A stretch of DNA of 64,000 nt from Coleofasciculus sp040219735. GTDB lineage: Bacteria > Cyanobacteriota > Cyanobacteriia > Cyanobacteriales > Coleofasciculaceae. Shown here piece after piece: positions 15,301 through 23,589 of this stretch. Each line of letters opens with the position of its first letter. Positions within the stretch are counted from its first letter, which is position 1. The notes beneath the pieces are model-generated. The model saw only the letters and a list, made by a program, of their open reading frames with translations, had not been told where the DNA came from and did no database searches. The translations under genes were made by a program, and so were the position numbers. The stretch is from assembly GCA_040219735.1 (NCBI GenBank), contig JAVJRX010000062.1; one strand, written 5' to 3'.

Positions 15301-18040
15301 CAATCTCTGTTCCCGTATTAGTAATATTAGTAATAGTGGCGACATCGATAGTCACAGATTGGTCAGGATTATCGCCAAACTCGAAGCTTGAGGCAAACAA
15401 ATAGATATCACCTTCATCGTTCATGCCTCCTGGCGCTCCCACTACCACGTTTCTCCCTACCCCAGTAACCGTATTACCAAAATTGCTGGGTGAATCCGGG
15501 GGCTTGGGAAATGTTTGCCACAAACGTCCAGTATCAGAATCGGGTAAGGGTTCATACAAATAGGTAGCATTTTCTCCAGGGGCGCTGACGACAACATTAA
15601 ACCCTAGCGCAGACTCCGCCGATTCTACCGCCGCTACTGAAGCACCAAATCGACCGCTATTTGAAGAATTAGGTCGAATCGAAAACGTATTTTGCAACTC
15701 GCCATCACCACTAAACCAATAGGCAGCACCTCTAGTTCCTTGTCCAAGATTATCACTAGGAGCTCCCACCAGTATTTGTGTCCCCATCGCTGCTACTGAA
15801 TAACCAAACCGCCCGCTATCTGTAGGATTGGGACTGATCAAACGTTGTGCTTGATTAGGGTCACTATTACTAAATAGATAAGCCGCACCTGCAGTTCTGT
15901 TGTTACCATCCTTGTCCACTGCCATTTCTCTAGGCGCTCCCACCAGAACATCGGATTCCACGCCAGCTACCGAATAACCAAATTGACCATCAACTTCAGG
16001 CTGGGAACTGAAAAAGTCTTCTAGTAAACTACCGTTACTGCTATCAAATAAATAAGCAGCACCTGCATCTTGTCCGTCGGTATCATCTCCTGGAGAGCCA
16101 ACCAGAACATTTGACCCCACAGCGGCGACGGAATAGCCAAAACCTAATTCAGTTTTACCACTAGCCATCGAGGAATTTGGGTTGTCGAATAAATTTTGGA
16201 AGATCCCATCGCTATCAAATAAATAAACCCTTCCTTTTTTGTCGTTCTCTCCTGGTGCACCAATAATAACTTTGTCTGATCCCATCCCAGCAATAGCAAA
16301 ACCGAATCGACCATTGTCGGTTTTATCCTGACTCGATAACGTGTCCAGTTCTTCTCCATTACTACCATCAAACAAATAGGCAATACCTACGTCATTCACC
16401 CCTCCTTCGTCGTATCCAGGATCACCCACAAGTACGTCTGAACCTAGCGCCGCAACTGAATAACCAAACTGGTTTCCTGTTGATGAAGTCGTAGGATTAA
16501 AGCGTATCGCTAATGGTGAATTTGAATCTCCAATTATGATATTTTTAGGATCAAGTAATAACGTACCCGGTTGACCGTTATCTGCTCCAGCATCAGCGTG
16601 CCCCGTAAAAACCAGCAACTCTTTGCCAGAAACCTCAATAAATCCCCCATCTCCCACTTGAGTTCCACCACGGGCGCTTATCGTCCCGTAAAAGCCTGTA
16701 ACTCCATCTGCCCAAACAAACACCTCACCGCCTGTCCCCTGTACCCCAGCATCAGCCGTAATCAGCGAGTTTTCACTGACGAGGGTTTGAGAGGCATTAA
16801 ACGTACCTTGACCCTGATAGTCGCCGCCCAGTCGTACTGTTCCCCCGCCATAAGTCCCAGAAGCGTTAATTGTGGCATCAAATACACCAATTTTGTTGCC
16901 CAAAACATTCACAGACTGGGAATCGACAGTAGGAGACGCATGAGAAACATCCAGAGTACCAGACGCGATCGCAACGCCTACTTCTGTAGGTACACTCATA
17001 CCAGAATCCTGAAGCTGTACTTGACCTGTATCCGTAACAGTTAATCCCGTCTCCACACTTTCCTCTGTACCCGTCAGCAGCGTTGGTAAATCCAAGGGTT
17101 CAATAGCTTCCATCTCCCCATTGACACCTGTTGGCGGTACAAATTCTAAACTTAATAATTGTCCCGGTTGACTAATCCGCACCCGATGGGATTCCGGTAC
17201 AGCCGCCATTGTAATTGTGCCGCCCGGTGCAGTCAGTTGCCCGGTGTTAATCGTATGTCCCGCCAGTAAGGTTAAATTGTGTCCTTCAGATACAGCTAAA
17301 TTGCCACCATTAATGAGAGTTGCTCCTTGAGCCAAATCAAAGGCAAACTGATTGGGATCACCAATTAAGCTTTGATAGTTATTTTCACTAAAGACATTAA
17401 ACCAATTCTCCCCCTCAAAGCCAATTCCTGTCGCGGTTGTGGCTGTAAATGACGCGGGAACATTTAAGCTAGCCTTGGCGCCAAATATAATTCCCGCCGG
17501 ATTCATTAAAAATAAATTTGAGTTGCCCCCCGTAACTTTAATTAAACCATTAATAATTGAGGCATTCCCACCAACCACCCGCCCTAAGATATTACTAATT
17601 TGAGGATTAGAAATAAAATTGGCAATTTCACCCGATGAAAGACCAAATTGTTGAAAACTCTGAAATAGATTTGCCCCATCTCCAGAAACTGTGCCACCGT
17701 CGATGTTAAATTGGTTACCATTTTGGTGAACCGTTGTACCTGTCCCATCCACCGCCTCGGTAATGGACTGAGCCATGATTAAAGTTGGGGGGTTGCTCGG
17801 TGCGGCTTTCTTGGTTACAATAGTATCTTTCAAATAAGGATTGGGCGCAGACTGTTGAGTAACTAAAGGGTTTCTCAATAGAGAGCTAGGGTTAGGGTGC
17901 GAAACAATCGGTACGCCCGTTTTATTCCCATCGGCATGGATTAATGTTGCCTGAGTTGGCGGTATACCAGTTGCCGTCGCACCAAAAATGGGTAAGGTAG
18001 CCAACAGTAGGGTTGCTCCTTTCATTGCAGAATTAATCAT
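12350..18040 (-). CDS. Giant secreted protein: TPS domain, FG-GAP-like repeats, CHAT protease domain
   Basis: The product of about 1896 residues is built from recognisable parts. A signal-like N-terminus is followed by a two-partner-secretion (filamentous haemagglutinin N-terminal) domain at about residues 105-250, with LFLMNPAGIIFG. Next come several FG-GAP/integrin-like repeats (GYSVAALGSDVLVGDPG and relatives) at about residues 510-860, and beta-helix-like repeats rich in TTSGGIINLTS. A linker of repeated NPN follows near 1453-1468, then a C-terminal CHAT (caspase-like) domain. The predicted catalytic pair is H1739 in HLATHAEF and C1782 in LSACRTALG, so the protease centre looks intact. 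A TpsB-type outer-membrane transporter would be needed for export; none is encoded here. An in-frame TTG at 18109 would add 23 residues; the ATG at 18040 gives a better signal peptide. Confidence 0.85.
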   Translation of the reverse strand: MINSAMKGATLLLATLPIFGATATGIPPTQATLIHADGNKTGVPIVSHPNPSSLLRNPLVTQQSAPNPYLKDTIVTKKAAPSNPPTLIMAQSITEAVDGTGTTVHQNGNQFNIDGGTVSGDGANLFQSFQQFGLSSGEIANFISNPQISNILGRVVGGNASIINGLIKVTGGNSNLFLMNPAGIIFGAKASLNVPASFTATTATGIGFEGENWFNVFSENNYQSLIGDPNQFAFDLAQGATLINGGNLAVSEGHNLTLLAGHTINTGQLTAPGGTITMAAVPESHRVRISQPGQLLSLEFVPPTGVNGEMEAIEPLDLPTLLTGTEESVETGLTVTDTGQVQLQDSGMSVPTEVGVAIASGTLDVSHASPTVDSQSVNVLGNKIGVFDATINASGTYGGGTVRLGGDYQGQGTFNASQTLVSENSLITADAGVQGTGGEVFVWADGVTGFYGTISARGGTQVGDGGFIEVSGKELLVFTGHADAGADNGQPGTLLLDPKNIIIGDSNSPLAIRFNPTTSSTGNQFGYSVAALGSDVLVGDPGYDEGGVNDVGIAYLFDGSNGEELDTLSSQDKTDNGRFGFAIAGMGSDKVIIGAPGENDKKGRVYLFDSDGIFQNLFDNPNSSMASGKTELGFGYSVAAVGSNVLVGSPGDDTDGQDAGAAYLFDSSNGSLLEDFFSSQPEVDGQFGYSVAGVESDVLVGAPREMAVDKDGNNRTAGAAYLFSNSDPNQAQRLISPNPTDSGRFGYSVAAMGTQILVGAPSDNLGQGTRGAAYWFSGDGELQNTFSIRPNSSNSGRFGASVAAVESAESALGFNVVVSAPGENATYLYEPLPDSDTGRLWQTFPKPPDSPSNFGNTVTGVGRNVVVGAPGGMNDEGDIYLFASSFEFGDNPDQSVTIDVATITNITNTGTEIEFQANNDITVEAPIITENGAGTGGSLKLRAGRSIFVNNNITTDDGNLTLIANDSEAFKEDRDPGDAFIEIASGVTLDSGSGDIYLQLDTGAERGDINVLGEIINQTGNLVVEHNNPTGGDVNIENTINVGGNVDITTTGGNIFTSGNVATTNGAINFTTQGGNIKIQSGGNVSTNGGEIRFNSQGGTIEVDTAFTLIGETFFSTGAGAGDILFNNLLDGTQNLNLTAGTGNVIFEEKVGSRIPLGNLTISSAFNVTAKDATRATSLTHQPETGTINLANLRDLQILDGDLLLNTTNTLTVGNITATDGKVELSANTDLNTENITTSGGIINLTSQTETVTSGNLNSGGGNVNVTANSNLTTENITTSGGIINLTSQAGGINTGDLNSSAATGGDITVNANIRITTEAINSSGTEGDGGKVLLDPIQDITVSSINAQGGSNGQGGDVEITTQRFFQATGSFTDQNGREASISTAGGKGGGDITIRHDGGARNEPFVVGNGSDNGTAEAITSGEFTIAPVQSFPGSYTLGNIRIITTDPNVPNNPNNPNNPNNPNSPLIEFKRPLERPPTPNALDQEPILNADVYKIERYFTQTFEKQLGMEAEKILTLDEIRSRLRSIEVATGVKPAVIYGFFVPSSTNSEMELELMLVTAEQDVITKRVSGAKQSDVLLTGQNFRQEIIDGGFGYLNDAKQLYQWLVAPLEPELQEKGIENLVFILDEGLRSLPLAAIHDGDGFIVQRYSVSLMPSVSLTDTRYASIKTMPVLAMGASEFPNNPLLEQLPAAAAEVSILTNTLWRGQAFFNDKFTVNNLKRQREDKPFGIIHLATHAEFVPGAPSNSYIQLWDTKVGLDQVRSLGWNDPPVELVVLSACRTALGDPSAELGFAGFAAKAGVKSVLASLWYIEDWGTLPMMAEFYNHLDDAPIKAEAWRRAQVAMIEGRVRYEENQLILSDKAITLPPSDAKPGNPDLSHPYYWSAFSIVGNPW

Positions 18041-18570
18041 AGGGGCTACAAAACTCCGTCGAATAAGTAGAACTGATGTATAGGACTTTACCGACAGGAT
18101 GCCACTCAACCCTACATATAGTAAGTCCTAACCGGAAGCCACACCGAATCCCAATAAGCTTACTCAGCTATCAAATAAAAGGTTGAATTTTCAACAGACA
18201 CCAAAACTATTGCTGTTGAATTATCCTCAAGAGTATCTGAATAATCAACCTGGGCTATATCACTCCAATTTTCAGGGTTACGCTATCTGTTATTGGTTTT
18301 AGCTAAGGTGAACCTAGGCAAATGCTCAATACAAATGCCCCTCAAAGAAATTCAGAACCGGGAATCTCTTTGCCAGGATGACTCAATTAGGGTCAGCCAC
18401 TAACCTATATTCTCCAATGACAACAAAATACTAAACCATTGGACAAAAAAGCCACAGTATTTAGTGATACACTACCTACTAATTTAGGAACTATGTAATC
18501 TACTTCTTTATAGCACACTGTTTTCAAGGTCAAGTGGCGATGGAATTAAACTTAACCGAGAAGGCGATAA

Positions 18571-18600
18571 GCTGTTCCCTGTCTAGCACAGGAGAACAGC
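18571..18600. other. Stable hairpin in the upstream region of the CHAT gene
   Basis: GCTGTTCCCTGT pairs with ACAGGAGAACAGC (one bulged A) around a 5-base loop, making 12 base pairs. It lies 531 bp upstream of the ATG at 18040 and 203 bp beyond the end of the DUF928 gene. No T-tract follows. The remaining bases of 18110-18802 show no gene, only an AT-rich promoter-like stretch. Confidence 0.5.
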
Positions 18601-18802
18601 CAAAGTGGGAAAGCGCATGATCGAACGAGATAGTGTAGCGGGGTCTTACAGGATCGAATCAAGTCGCTGATATATGTACAATCGGATGATGCACATCCAC
18701 TAGATATAGGGGTTTTGGGGAATGATGTAATACCAGCAACCTGAATTTGAGGACATGGTGATTGATAATGCTCAGTTGAGAACCCCTAGACAAATTTTGG
18801 GA

Positions 18803-19615
18803 TTACTTAGCAGAAGCACTACAGCATTCCGTAATGGGTTGGGATGCGATCGCCTCGAGTTCAATGTCCTCTAACAGATTCGTCCAATCCGCCGCCAGGG
18901 CGCGATTGGCTGTTTGAGTACGGCGAAGATTGCCGATCAGGGTGATAGAATCAAACCAAATCCCATTCCGGGCAAAGATAACCGCGCGATCGCGTGGTGT
19001 CACAACACTATTCAATCCTTGTTTGAGTTCAGCGGTTAAGGGAACACGTTGGATGGAACCTCTAACTCGGACTCGTTTGGGATCAGTGGAAACACTCGCC
19101 CGTTGGGGATCTTCACAGTAAACGGTGAAAATCCAGTTGTAGTATTGGTTTTCCTTTAGCGCGGGTGTGGTTGGCGGTAAAGAGATGCTAATCACGCCGG
19201 GTAGGGTGTTTGTCACCCGATAGGTAGTTTCGTAAAGTTTTTCACCCTGATCACTCCAGAGGGCAAATTTCATCGAGTGGAATTTATTCGCGCCATCGGG
19301 AATATAAAACCAGAAGGTGGGATGTTCCTCTACCGTTAATCCCAAATTGGTATCGGGAATCAGGGCGAACAGTGGTTCTCCGGTTTTACCCGCCCCACAT
19401 AGACTACGACTCGCGCCCCCTGTGCGATCGCCAGGGCGCCCCCTACCCGATAGATCGAGATTAAATTCAAGCATGTCTTGCAGCGAGGGAGTATTACTCG
19501 CTGAGTTGATTGGTTGAGATTGAGTCGGGATCGGACTCACCAGACAACCAACCACGACTGATGCGATCGCCACAACACGTTTGATGGGTGGAGGCGATAT
19601 AGGTATCCTAGTCAT
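18803..19615 (-). CDS. DUF928 domain-containing exported protein
   Basis: This 270-residue protein has an N-terminal signal peptide (PIKRVVAIASVVVGCLVSPI). It also has the DUF928 hallmarks GDRTGGASRSLC, LFALIPDTNLGLTVEEHPTFWFYIP and YYNWIFTVYCED. The family is common in cyanobacteria and often accompanies TPS/CHAT-domain genes; its molecular role is unknown. The protein probably resides in the periplasm or outer envelope. The cysteines in RSLCGAG and TVYCED could form a disulfide. It precedes the giant CHAT gene on the same strand with a gap of roughly 760 bp, so a separate promoter is likely. The C-terminal ECCSASAK adds two adjacent cysteines. ATG 19615 is a good start for the signal peptide. 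Confidence 0.82.
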   Translation of the reverse strand: MTRIPISPPPIKRVVAIASVVVGCLVSPIPTQSQPINSASNTPSLQDMLEFNLDLSGRGRPGDRTGGASRSLCGAGKTGEPLFALIPDTNLGLTVEEHPTFWFYIPDGANKFHSMKFALWSDQGEKLYETTYRVTNTLPGVISISLPPTTPALKENQYYNWIFTVYCEDPQRASVSTDPKRVRVRGSIQRVPLTAELKQGLNSVVTPRDRAVIFARNGIWFDSITLIGNLRRTQTANRALAADWTNLLEDIELEAIASQPITECCSASAK

Positions 19616-19840
19616 GACATAGTAAAGTCTATAGATTTAGACATTTACTAGTACAAGCGGCAATTTCCTAATCCGGATTTACAACACAAATTCAGAAAAA
19701 CAGATAATTATGCTGGTTTGTGGGTTATTTTTGCCCTGTTACTCTAGAGCTTACAGGCTTTTGTAGCTGTAGCGACTCATCGCGCCTGCAAGCTTAACTA
19801 GCCTTAACCCAACTCGGCTTAAGGCTGAATCGATTATCGA

Positions 19841-20164
19841 TTAGAGATACTTTTCTAGAGTATTTGCCAGTGTTGTTTTTGGCACTGCACCCACAACCAT
19901 ATCGACTCGCTGCCCTCCTTTAAAAATCATTAAGGTAGGAATGCTGCGAATTCCGTACTGACTGGCTACATTGGGATTTTCGTCAGTGTTGAGCTTCACA
20001 ACCTTGACCTGACCTTCGTACTGTTGTGCAATTTCATCCACCACAGGTGCGACCATCCGACAAGGACCACACCAAGGTGCCCAAAAATCCACTAAAACGG
20101 GAACGTCACTGTCTAGGACGTCTTGCTTAAAACTGGCGTCTGTAACTGCTACGGCTGTTGACAT
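19841..20164 (-). CDS. trxA: Thioredoxin, m-type
   Basis: A small cytosolic dithiol reductase of 107 residues with the active site WAPWCGPCRM (C32 and C35). It carries the usual buried aspartate (D26), the cis-proline loop SIPTLMIF and the C-terminal helix ANTLEKYL. In cyanobacteria it links ferredoxin-thioredoxin reductase or NADPH reductase to target enzymes of carbon metabolism and to peroxiredoxins. Length and sequence are those of the main m-type enzyme. It is read as a single gene behind guaB3 on the same strand. A hairpin in the 287-bp gap suggests that guaB3 transcription mostly stops before it. Confidence 0.95.
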   Translation of the reverse strand: MSTAVAVTDASFKQDVLDSDVPVLVDFWAPWCGPCRMVAPVVDEIAQQYEGQVKVVKLNTDENPNVASQYGIRSIPTLMIFKGGQRVDMVVGAVPKTTLANTLEKYL

Positions 20165-20325
20165 GCCTGGAAATCCTTGCGTGTACTGTTTCTACGTTGT
20201 CTTGGATATTTTACCACAGAGAAAACTGAGCGTTCTCCTGCCAGAAAAGTATTTATTTAGACATAAATTGTCACATTTAATCAGTTGGGATGTCAATGTA
20301 TCGTGGCATGGGAGCTTGATACTCA

Positions 20326-20355
20326 AAAGGAACCGCCCGAACGTAGTCCGGGCGG
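20326..20355 (-). terminator. Terminator-like hairpin behind guaB3
   Basis: On the minus strand, CCGCCCG and CGGGCGG (20349-20355 and 20333-20339) pair around a 9-base loop. They are followed by TTCCTTTTG, a short T-rich tail. A second, weaker hairpin (CGGAAGC...TTTCCG) lies just before it, at about 20370-20388. The arrangement fits the end of the guaB3 transcript. Confidence 0.5.
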
Positions 20356-20451
20356 AGTGTGGTGTGAGGAGTGAACGGAAACTTTTAGCTTCCGCTTTCT
20401 CTATGTTAACTTACATCAGTGGAGTTTGGGGGAGGCGTCAACCCACAAGTT

Positions 20452-21615
20452 TTATTTACCCATTCCCAACTGCTGCGCTTTCTGGTAAACTTTCCCTTCT
20501 GTGAGCAGGGATGGCGCAATAACAACCTCCACTTGCTGCATTTCTTTCAAGTTCTTAGCGCCCAAGGTTCCCATACTGGTTTTCAGGGCACCTAAAAGAT
20601 TGTGAGTGCCGTCATCGAGTTGTGCAGGTCCAATGAGAATTTCCTGTAATGTTCCCGTACTCCCGACTTGGATGCGCGTTCCTCGGGGCAGAACTGGGCT
20701 AGGGGTTGCCATTCCCCAGTGAAACCCGCGTCCTGGGGCTTCTTTGGCACGAGCCAGAGGAGAGCCAATCATCACCGCATCTGCACCACAAGCAATACAT
20801 TTACAGATATCTCCTCCCGTAATTAACCCACCATCAGCAATGACTGGCACATAGTTACCCGTCTGTTGATGATAGTCATCACGAGCAGCGGCACAATCAG
20901 CCACCGCCGTCGCCTGAGGGACTCCCACACCCAAAACCCCCCGCGAGGTACAAGCCGCACCAGGACCTATTCCCACTAAAACAGCCGCCGCACCAGCTTT
21001 CATTAAATTCAGAGCAACTTGGTATGTGACACAATTACCCAAAATCACGGGCATCGGCATATCCTGGCAGAACTGGGCTAAATCTAGGGGGGTGACTGAC
21101 TCTGGCGACAGGTGAGCCGTGGACACTACGGTTGCTTGTACGAAGAATAAATCAGCACCCGCCGAGGCGACAATTTCACCGTATTTCATCGCGCCTGCTG
21201 GCGTAGCACTCACAGCCGCAATCCCACCTTGGTCTTTGATTTCCCGAATTCGCTGGCTGATTAATTCCGGTTTAATGGGTTCGGCATACAAATCCTGCAT
21301 CAGATTAACGAATTCTGACTTACCCACGGAGGTGATTTGCTCTAATATCGGTTCAGGGTCAGCATAACGGGTTTGGATGCCTTCGAGGTTAAGCACCCCT
21401 AACGCTCCTATCTCAGATAGCATAACTGCCATTCGCACATCGATTACTCCGTCCATCGCACTGGCAATGATCGGAATTTCTCGTTCAATGCTCCCCAAAC
21501 GCCAACGGGTGTCTGCCAAATTAGGGTCTAGCGTCCGTTGTCCGGGGACTAGTGCGATTTCATCGATGCCGTAGGCTCTGCGAGCTGTCTTACCTCGCCC
21601 AATTTGAATATCCAC
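20452..21615 (-). CDS. guaB3: GuaB3 family IMP dehydrogenase-related protein
   Basis: This (beta/alpha)8-barrel enzyme of 387 residues lacks the CBS (Bateman) pair found in true IMP dehydrogenase. The catalytic cysteine loop is GPGAACTSRGVLGVGVPQ (C222), and phosphate-binding residues are seen in IADGGLITGGDICK and DAVMIGSPLA. GuaB3 proteins were long annotated as IMP dehydrogenase, and a GMP reductase activity has been reported for the cyanobacterial type; which reaction is used here cannot be read from sequence alone. The start is GTG at 21615, preceded by AGAGAAG. The protein starts MDIQIGRGKTARRAYGID, as is usual for the family. Confidence 0.9.
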   Translation of the reverse strand: MDIQIGRGKTARRAYGIDEIALVPGQRTLDPNLADTRWRLGSIEREIPIIASAMDGVIDVRMAVMLSEIGALGVLNLEGIQTRYADPEPILEQITSVGKSEFVNLMQDLYAEPIKPELISQRIREIKDQGGIAAVSATPAGAMKYGEIVASAGADLFFVQATVVSTAHLSPESVTPLDLAQFCQDMPMPVILGNCVTYQVALNLMKAGAAAVLVGIGPGAACTSRGVLGVGVPQATAVADCAAARDDYHQQTGNYVPVIADGGLITGGDICKCIACGADAVMIGSPLARAKEAPGRGFHWGMATPSPVLPRGTRIQVGSTGTLQEILIGPAQLDDGTHNLLGALKTSMGTLGAKNLKEMQQVEVVIAPSLLTEGKVYQKAQQLGMGK

Positions 21616-21815
21616 GCTTCTCTATTCGTTCCCAAGACTATTTAAGCTAGGGTATCAAATTTTTTGACATTCCCCGCGCCTAGAATGTGGAGGACTCTTG
21701 CTGGACTTCTCCTAGCTACGCTAACACGGGGAGTTAGAGTTTATCGACGTAATGAGACGATTCAAGTTTTTTCCACTTCTCCCATCATCGGATACCCAGA
21801 CAGGAAAAATTCTGA

Positions 21816-21821
21816 TATAAT
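21816..21821 (+). promoter_or_regulatory. Possible -10 element of the GT39-like gene
   Basis: TATAAT, 34 bp before the ATG at 21856, is a perfect -10 hexamer. No good -35 hexamer is seen 16-18 bp upstream, so an activated promoter or chance are both possible. Confidence 0.35.
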
Positions 21822-21855
21822 CTCGGCATTTATCCTTAGTTAAGGCTAGCTCCCA

Positions 21856-23502
21856 ATGAATAGCAAATCTACATCATTCTGGAATATTCCTCCAGGGGGA
21901 GTGCGTTTTTTGGTCATTATTTTATTAAGTATTGGCGTATTTTTCCGATTTTACAATCTGGATAAAAAAGTATATTGGCATGATGAATCTTTTACTTCAA
22001 TGCGAATTTCTGGCTATTCCAAACCAGAAGTAAAAGAACGCTTATTTGATGGTCGTATCATCACTGTTGAAGATATCCAAAAGTATCAGCGACCAAATCC
22101 AGAAAAAAATTTAACGGATACGATTAAAGTTTTGACGCAATATTCGGAGCATACGCCGCTCTATTACCTGATGGCGCGATTCTGGGCACAGGTTTTTGGC
22201 AGTTCCGTAGCCGTAATGAGAAGTTTGCCAGCCCTAATTAGTTTGCTAGCATTTCCTTGCATGTATTGGCTGTGCCGAGAATTGTTTGGGTCATCGTTGA
22301 CAGGTTGGATGGCTATGTCATTGATAGCGATCTCCCCCTTTTTCGTCCTCTACGCCCAGGAAGCAAGAGAGTATAGTCTGTGGGCAGTGGCAGTTTTGCT
22401 CTCAGGTGCAGCATTGCTGCGAGCCTTACGAATCAACACAAAGCTTGGTTGGGGAATTTATGCGGCAACTTTGACAATAGGACTCTATTCTCATTTGCTT
22501 TTTGGATTAAGTGCAATTGGTCATGGTATCTATGTTCTTATCACTAAAAACTATCGGACGAGTAAGACAATTATCGCTTATTTGCTGGCATCGCTAGCAG
22601 CAGTTCTAACGTTTCTACCCTGGGCTGTAGTCATTTTTATTGATTTGACGCGGTTTCAAAGGTGGACATCATCAACAACATCAAGAAATAGTCTGGGTGA
22701 ACTTGTAACGTTAATCAAATGGTGGTTGCGTAATCTTAATAATGTTTTTTTTGATTTACATCAAAGTATTGAACCCTTTGACCCAATTCATTATGACGAC
22801 CCTTTTCTCATCCCTCTTGTTTTAATTCTGGTAGGGTACTCAATTTACTTTTTATGTCGTCACACGTCCAGCAAGGTTTGGCTGTTTATCTTGACATGGA
22901 TGGGAATGACCGCTTTACCTTTAGTGCTACTCGACTTAGTTCTAGGGGGATTACGTTCTACAGCAATGCGATACCTCATTCCAATTTACTTAGCCATTCA
23001 GATAGCTGTTGCGTACCTACTCGCCACCAAAATTACGGCAATATCGATTAGAAATCAGCGACAACGATTTTGGAAGCTAGTCACGATAGGTCTGGTTTCA
23101 GGTGGACTCTTGTCCTGTGCAATCAGTTCTTCAGCAGAGGTGTGGTGGACCAAGTTTGTGGATTATTACAATCCTCCAGTAGCTCACATCATTAATCAAG
23201 CGAATTATCCCCTAGTAGTCAGTGATACTACTATTCCAGGCAGTATCCTGTCTCTGAGTCATCTGCTTAGTCCAGACGTGCGGTTTCAATTAGTGACACA
23301 AGCAAGTATGCTGGAGATTTCTGAGGATTTTAATCAGGTTTTCTTATTTGATGCTTCCACAGCTTTGCGAGAAAAAATTGAGAGGGAACTGGGGGGTCAG
23401 TTTGAAGTCGCGTTTCAAGGTTACAAATTTGAACTCTGGAAGCTAGAAAATAATCAGGGAATAGGGAATAAGCATCGTCTGATGTCTCCTCTGATCCCCT
23501 AG
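21856..23502 (+). CDS. Membrane glycosyltransferase, GT39/ArnT-PMT-like
   Basis: This polytopic protein of 548 residues has about 10-12 hydrophobic segments. The first extracytoplasmic loop carries the acidic pair in YWHDESFTSMR (D43, E44). This marks glycosyltransferases that use polyprenyl-phosphate sugars (GT39, ArnT and relatives). A further typical part is HTPLYYLMARFWAQVFGSS, followed by LISLLAFPCMYWLCREL. It probably transfers a sugar to lipid, glycan or protein at the periplasmic side; the acceptor is unknown. Its codon use is slightly more AT-rich than its neighbours. It is the only plus-strand gene between guaB3 and flotillin and therefore has its own promoter. A dispersed palindrome follows immediately after the stop codon. 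Confidence 0.8.
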   Translation: MNSKSTSFWNIPPGGVRFLVIILLSIGVFFRFYNLDKKVYWHDESFTSMRISGYSKPEVKERLFDGRIITVEDIQKYQRPNPEKNLTDTIKVLTQYSEHTPLYYLMARFWAQVFGSSVAVMRSLPALISLLAFPCMYWLCRELFGSSLTGWMAMSLIAISPFFVLYAQEAREYSLWAVAVLLSGAALLRALRINTKLGWGIYAATLTIGLYSHLLFGLSAIGHGIYVLITKNYRTSKTIIAYLLASLAAVLTFLPWAVVIFIDLTRFQRWTSSTTSRNSLGELVTLIKWWLRNLNNVFFDLHQSIEPFDPIHYDDPFLIPLVLILVGYSIYFLCRHTSSKVWLFILTWMGMTALPLVLLDLVLGGLRSTAMRYLIPIYLAIQIAVAYLLATKITAISIRNQRQRFWKLVTIGLVSGGLLSCAISSSAEVWWTKFVDYYNPPVAHIINQANYPLVVSDTTIPGSILSLSHLLSPDVRFQLVTQASMLEISEDFNQVFLFDASTALREKIERELGGQFEVAFQGYKFELWKLENNQGIGNKHRLMSPLIP

Positions 23503-23504
23503 AA

Positions 23505-23566
23505 GGGCGGGTTTAGTCAAGTTATCGGTTTGTGGCAAAACGTTATCAGTAAAACCCGCCCCTACA
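23505..23566. repeat. Dispersed GGGCGGGTTTA palindrome
   Basis: GGGCGGGTTTA (23505-23515) and TAAAACCCGCCC (23550-23561) form the arms, followed by CTACAG. It resembles 6615-6684 in inverted orientation and 46649-46710. It starts 2 bp behind the glycosyltransferase stop codon and could also serve as a transcription end for both convergent genes. Confidence 0.7.
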
Positions 23567-23589
23567 GTCCTGCTTCTGGAGTTCCTGCC

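Noticed and set aside
16571..17044. 157-residue plus-strand frame
   Set aside because: It is a shadow of the CHAT gene's coding strand without ribosome site or recognisable motifs.
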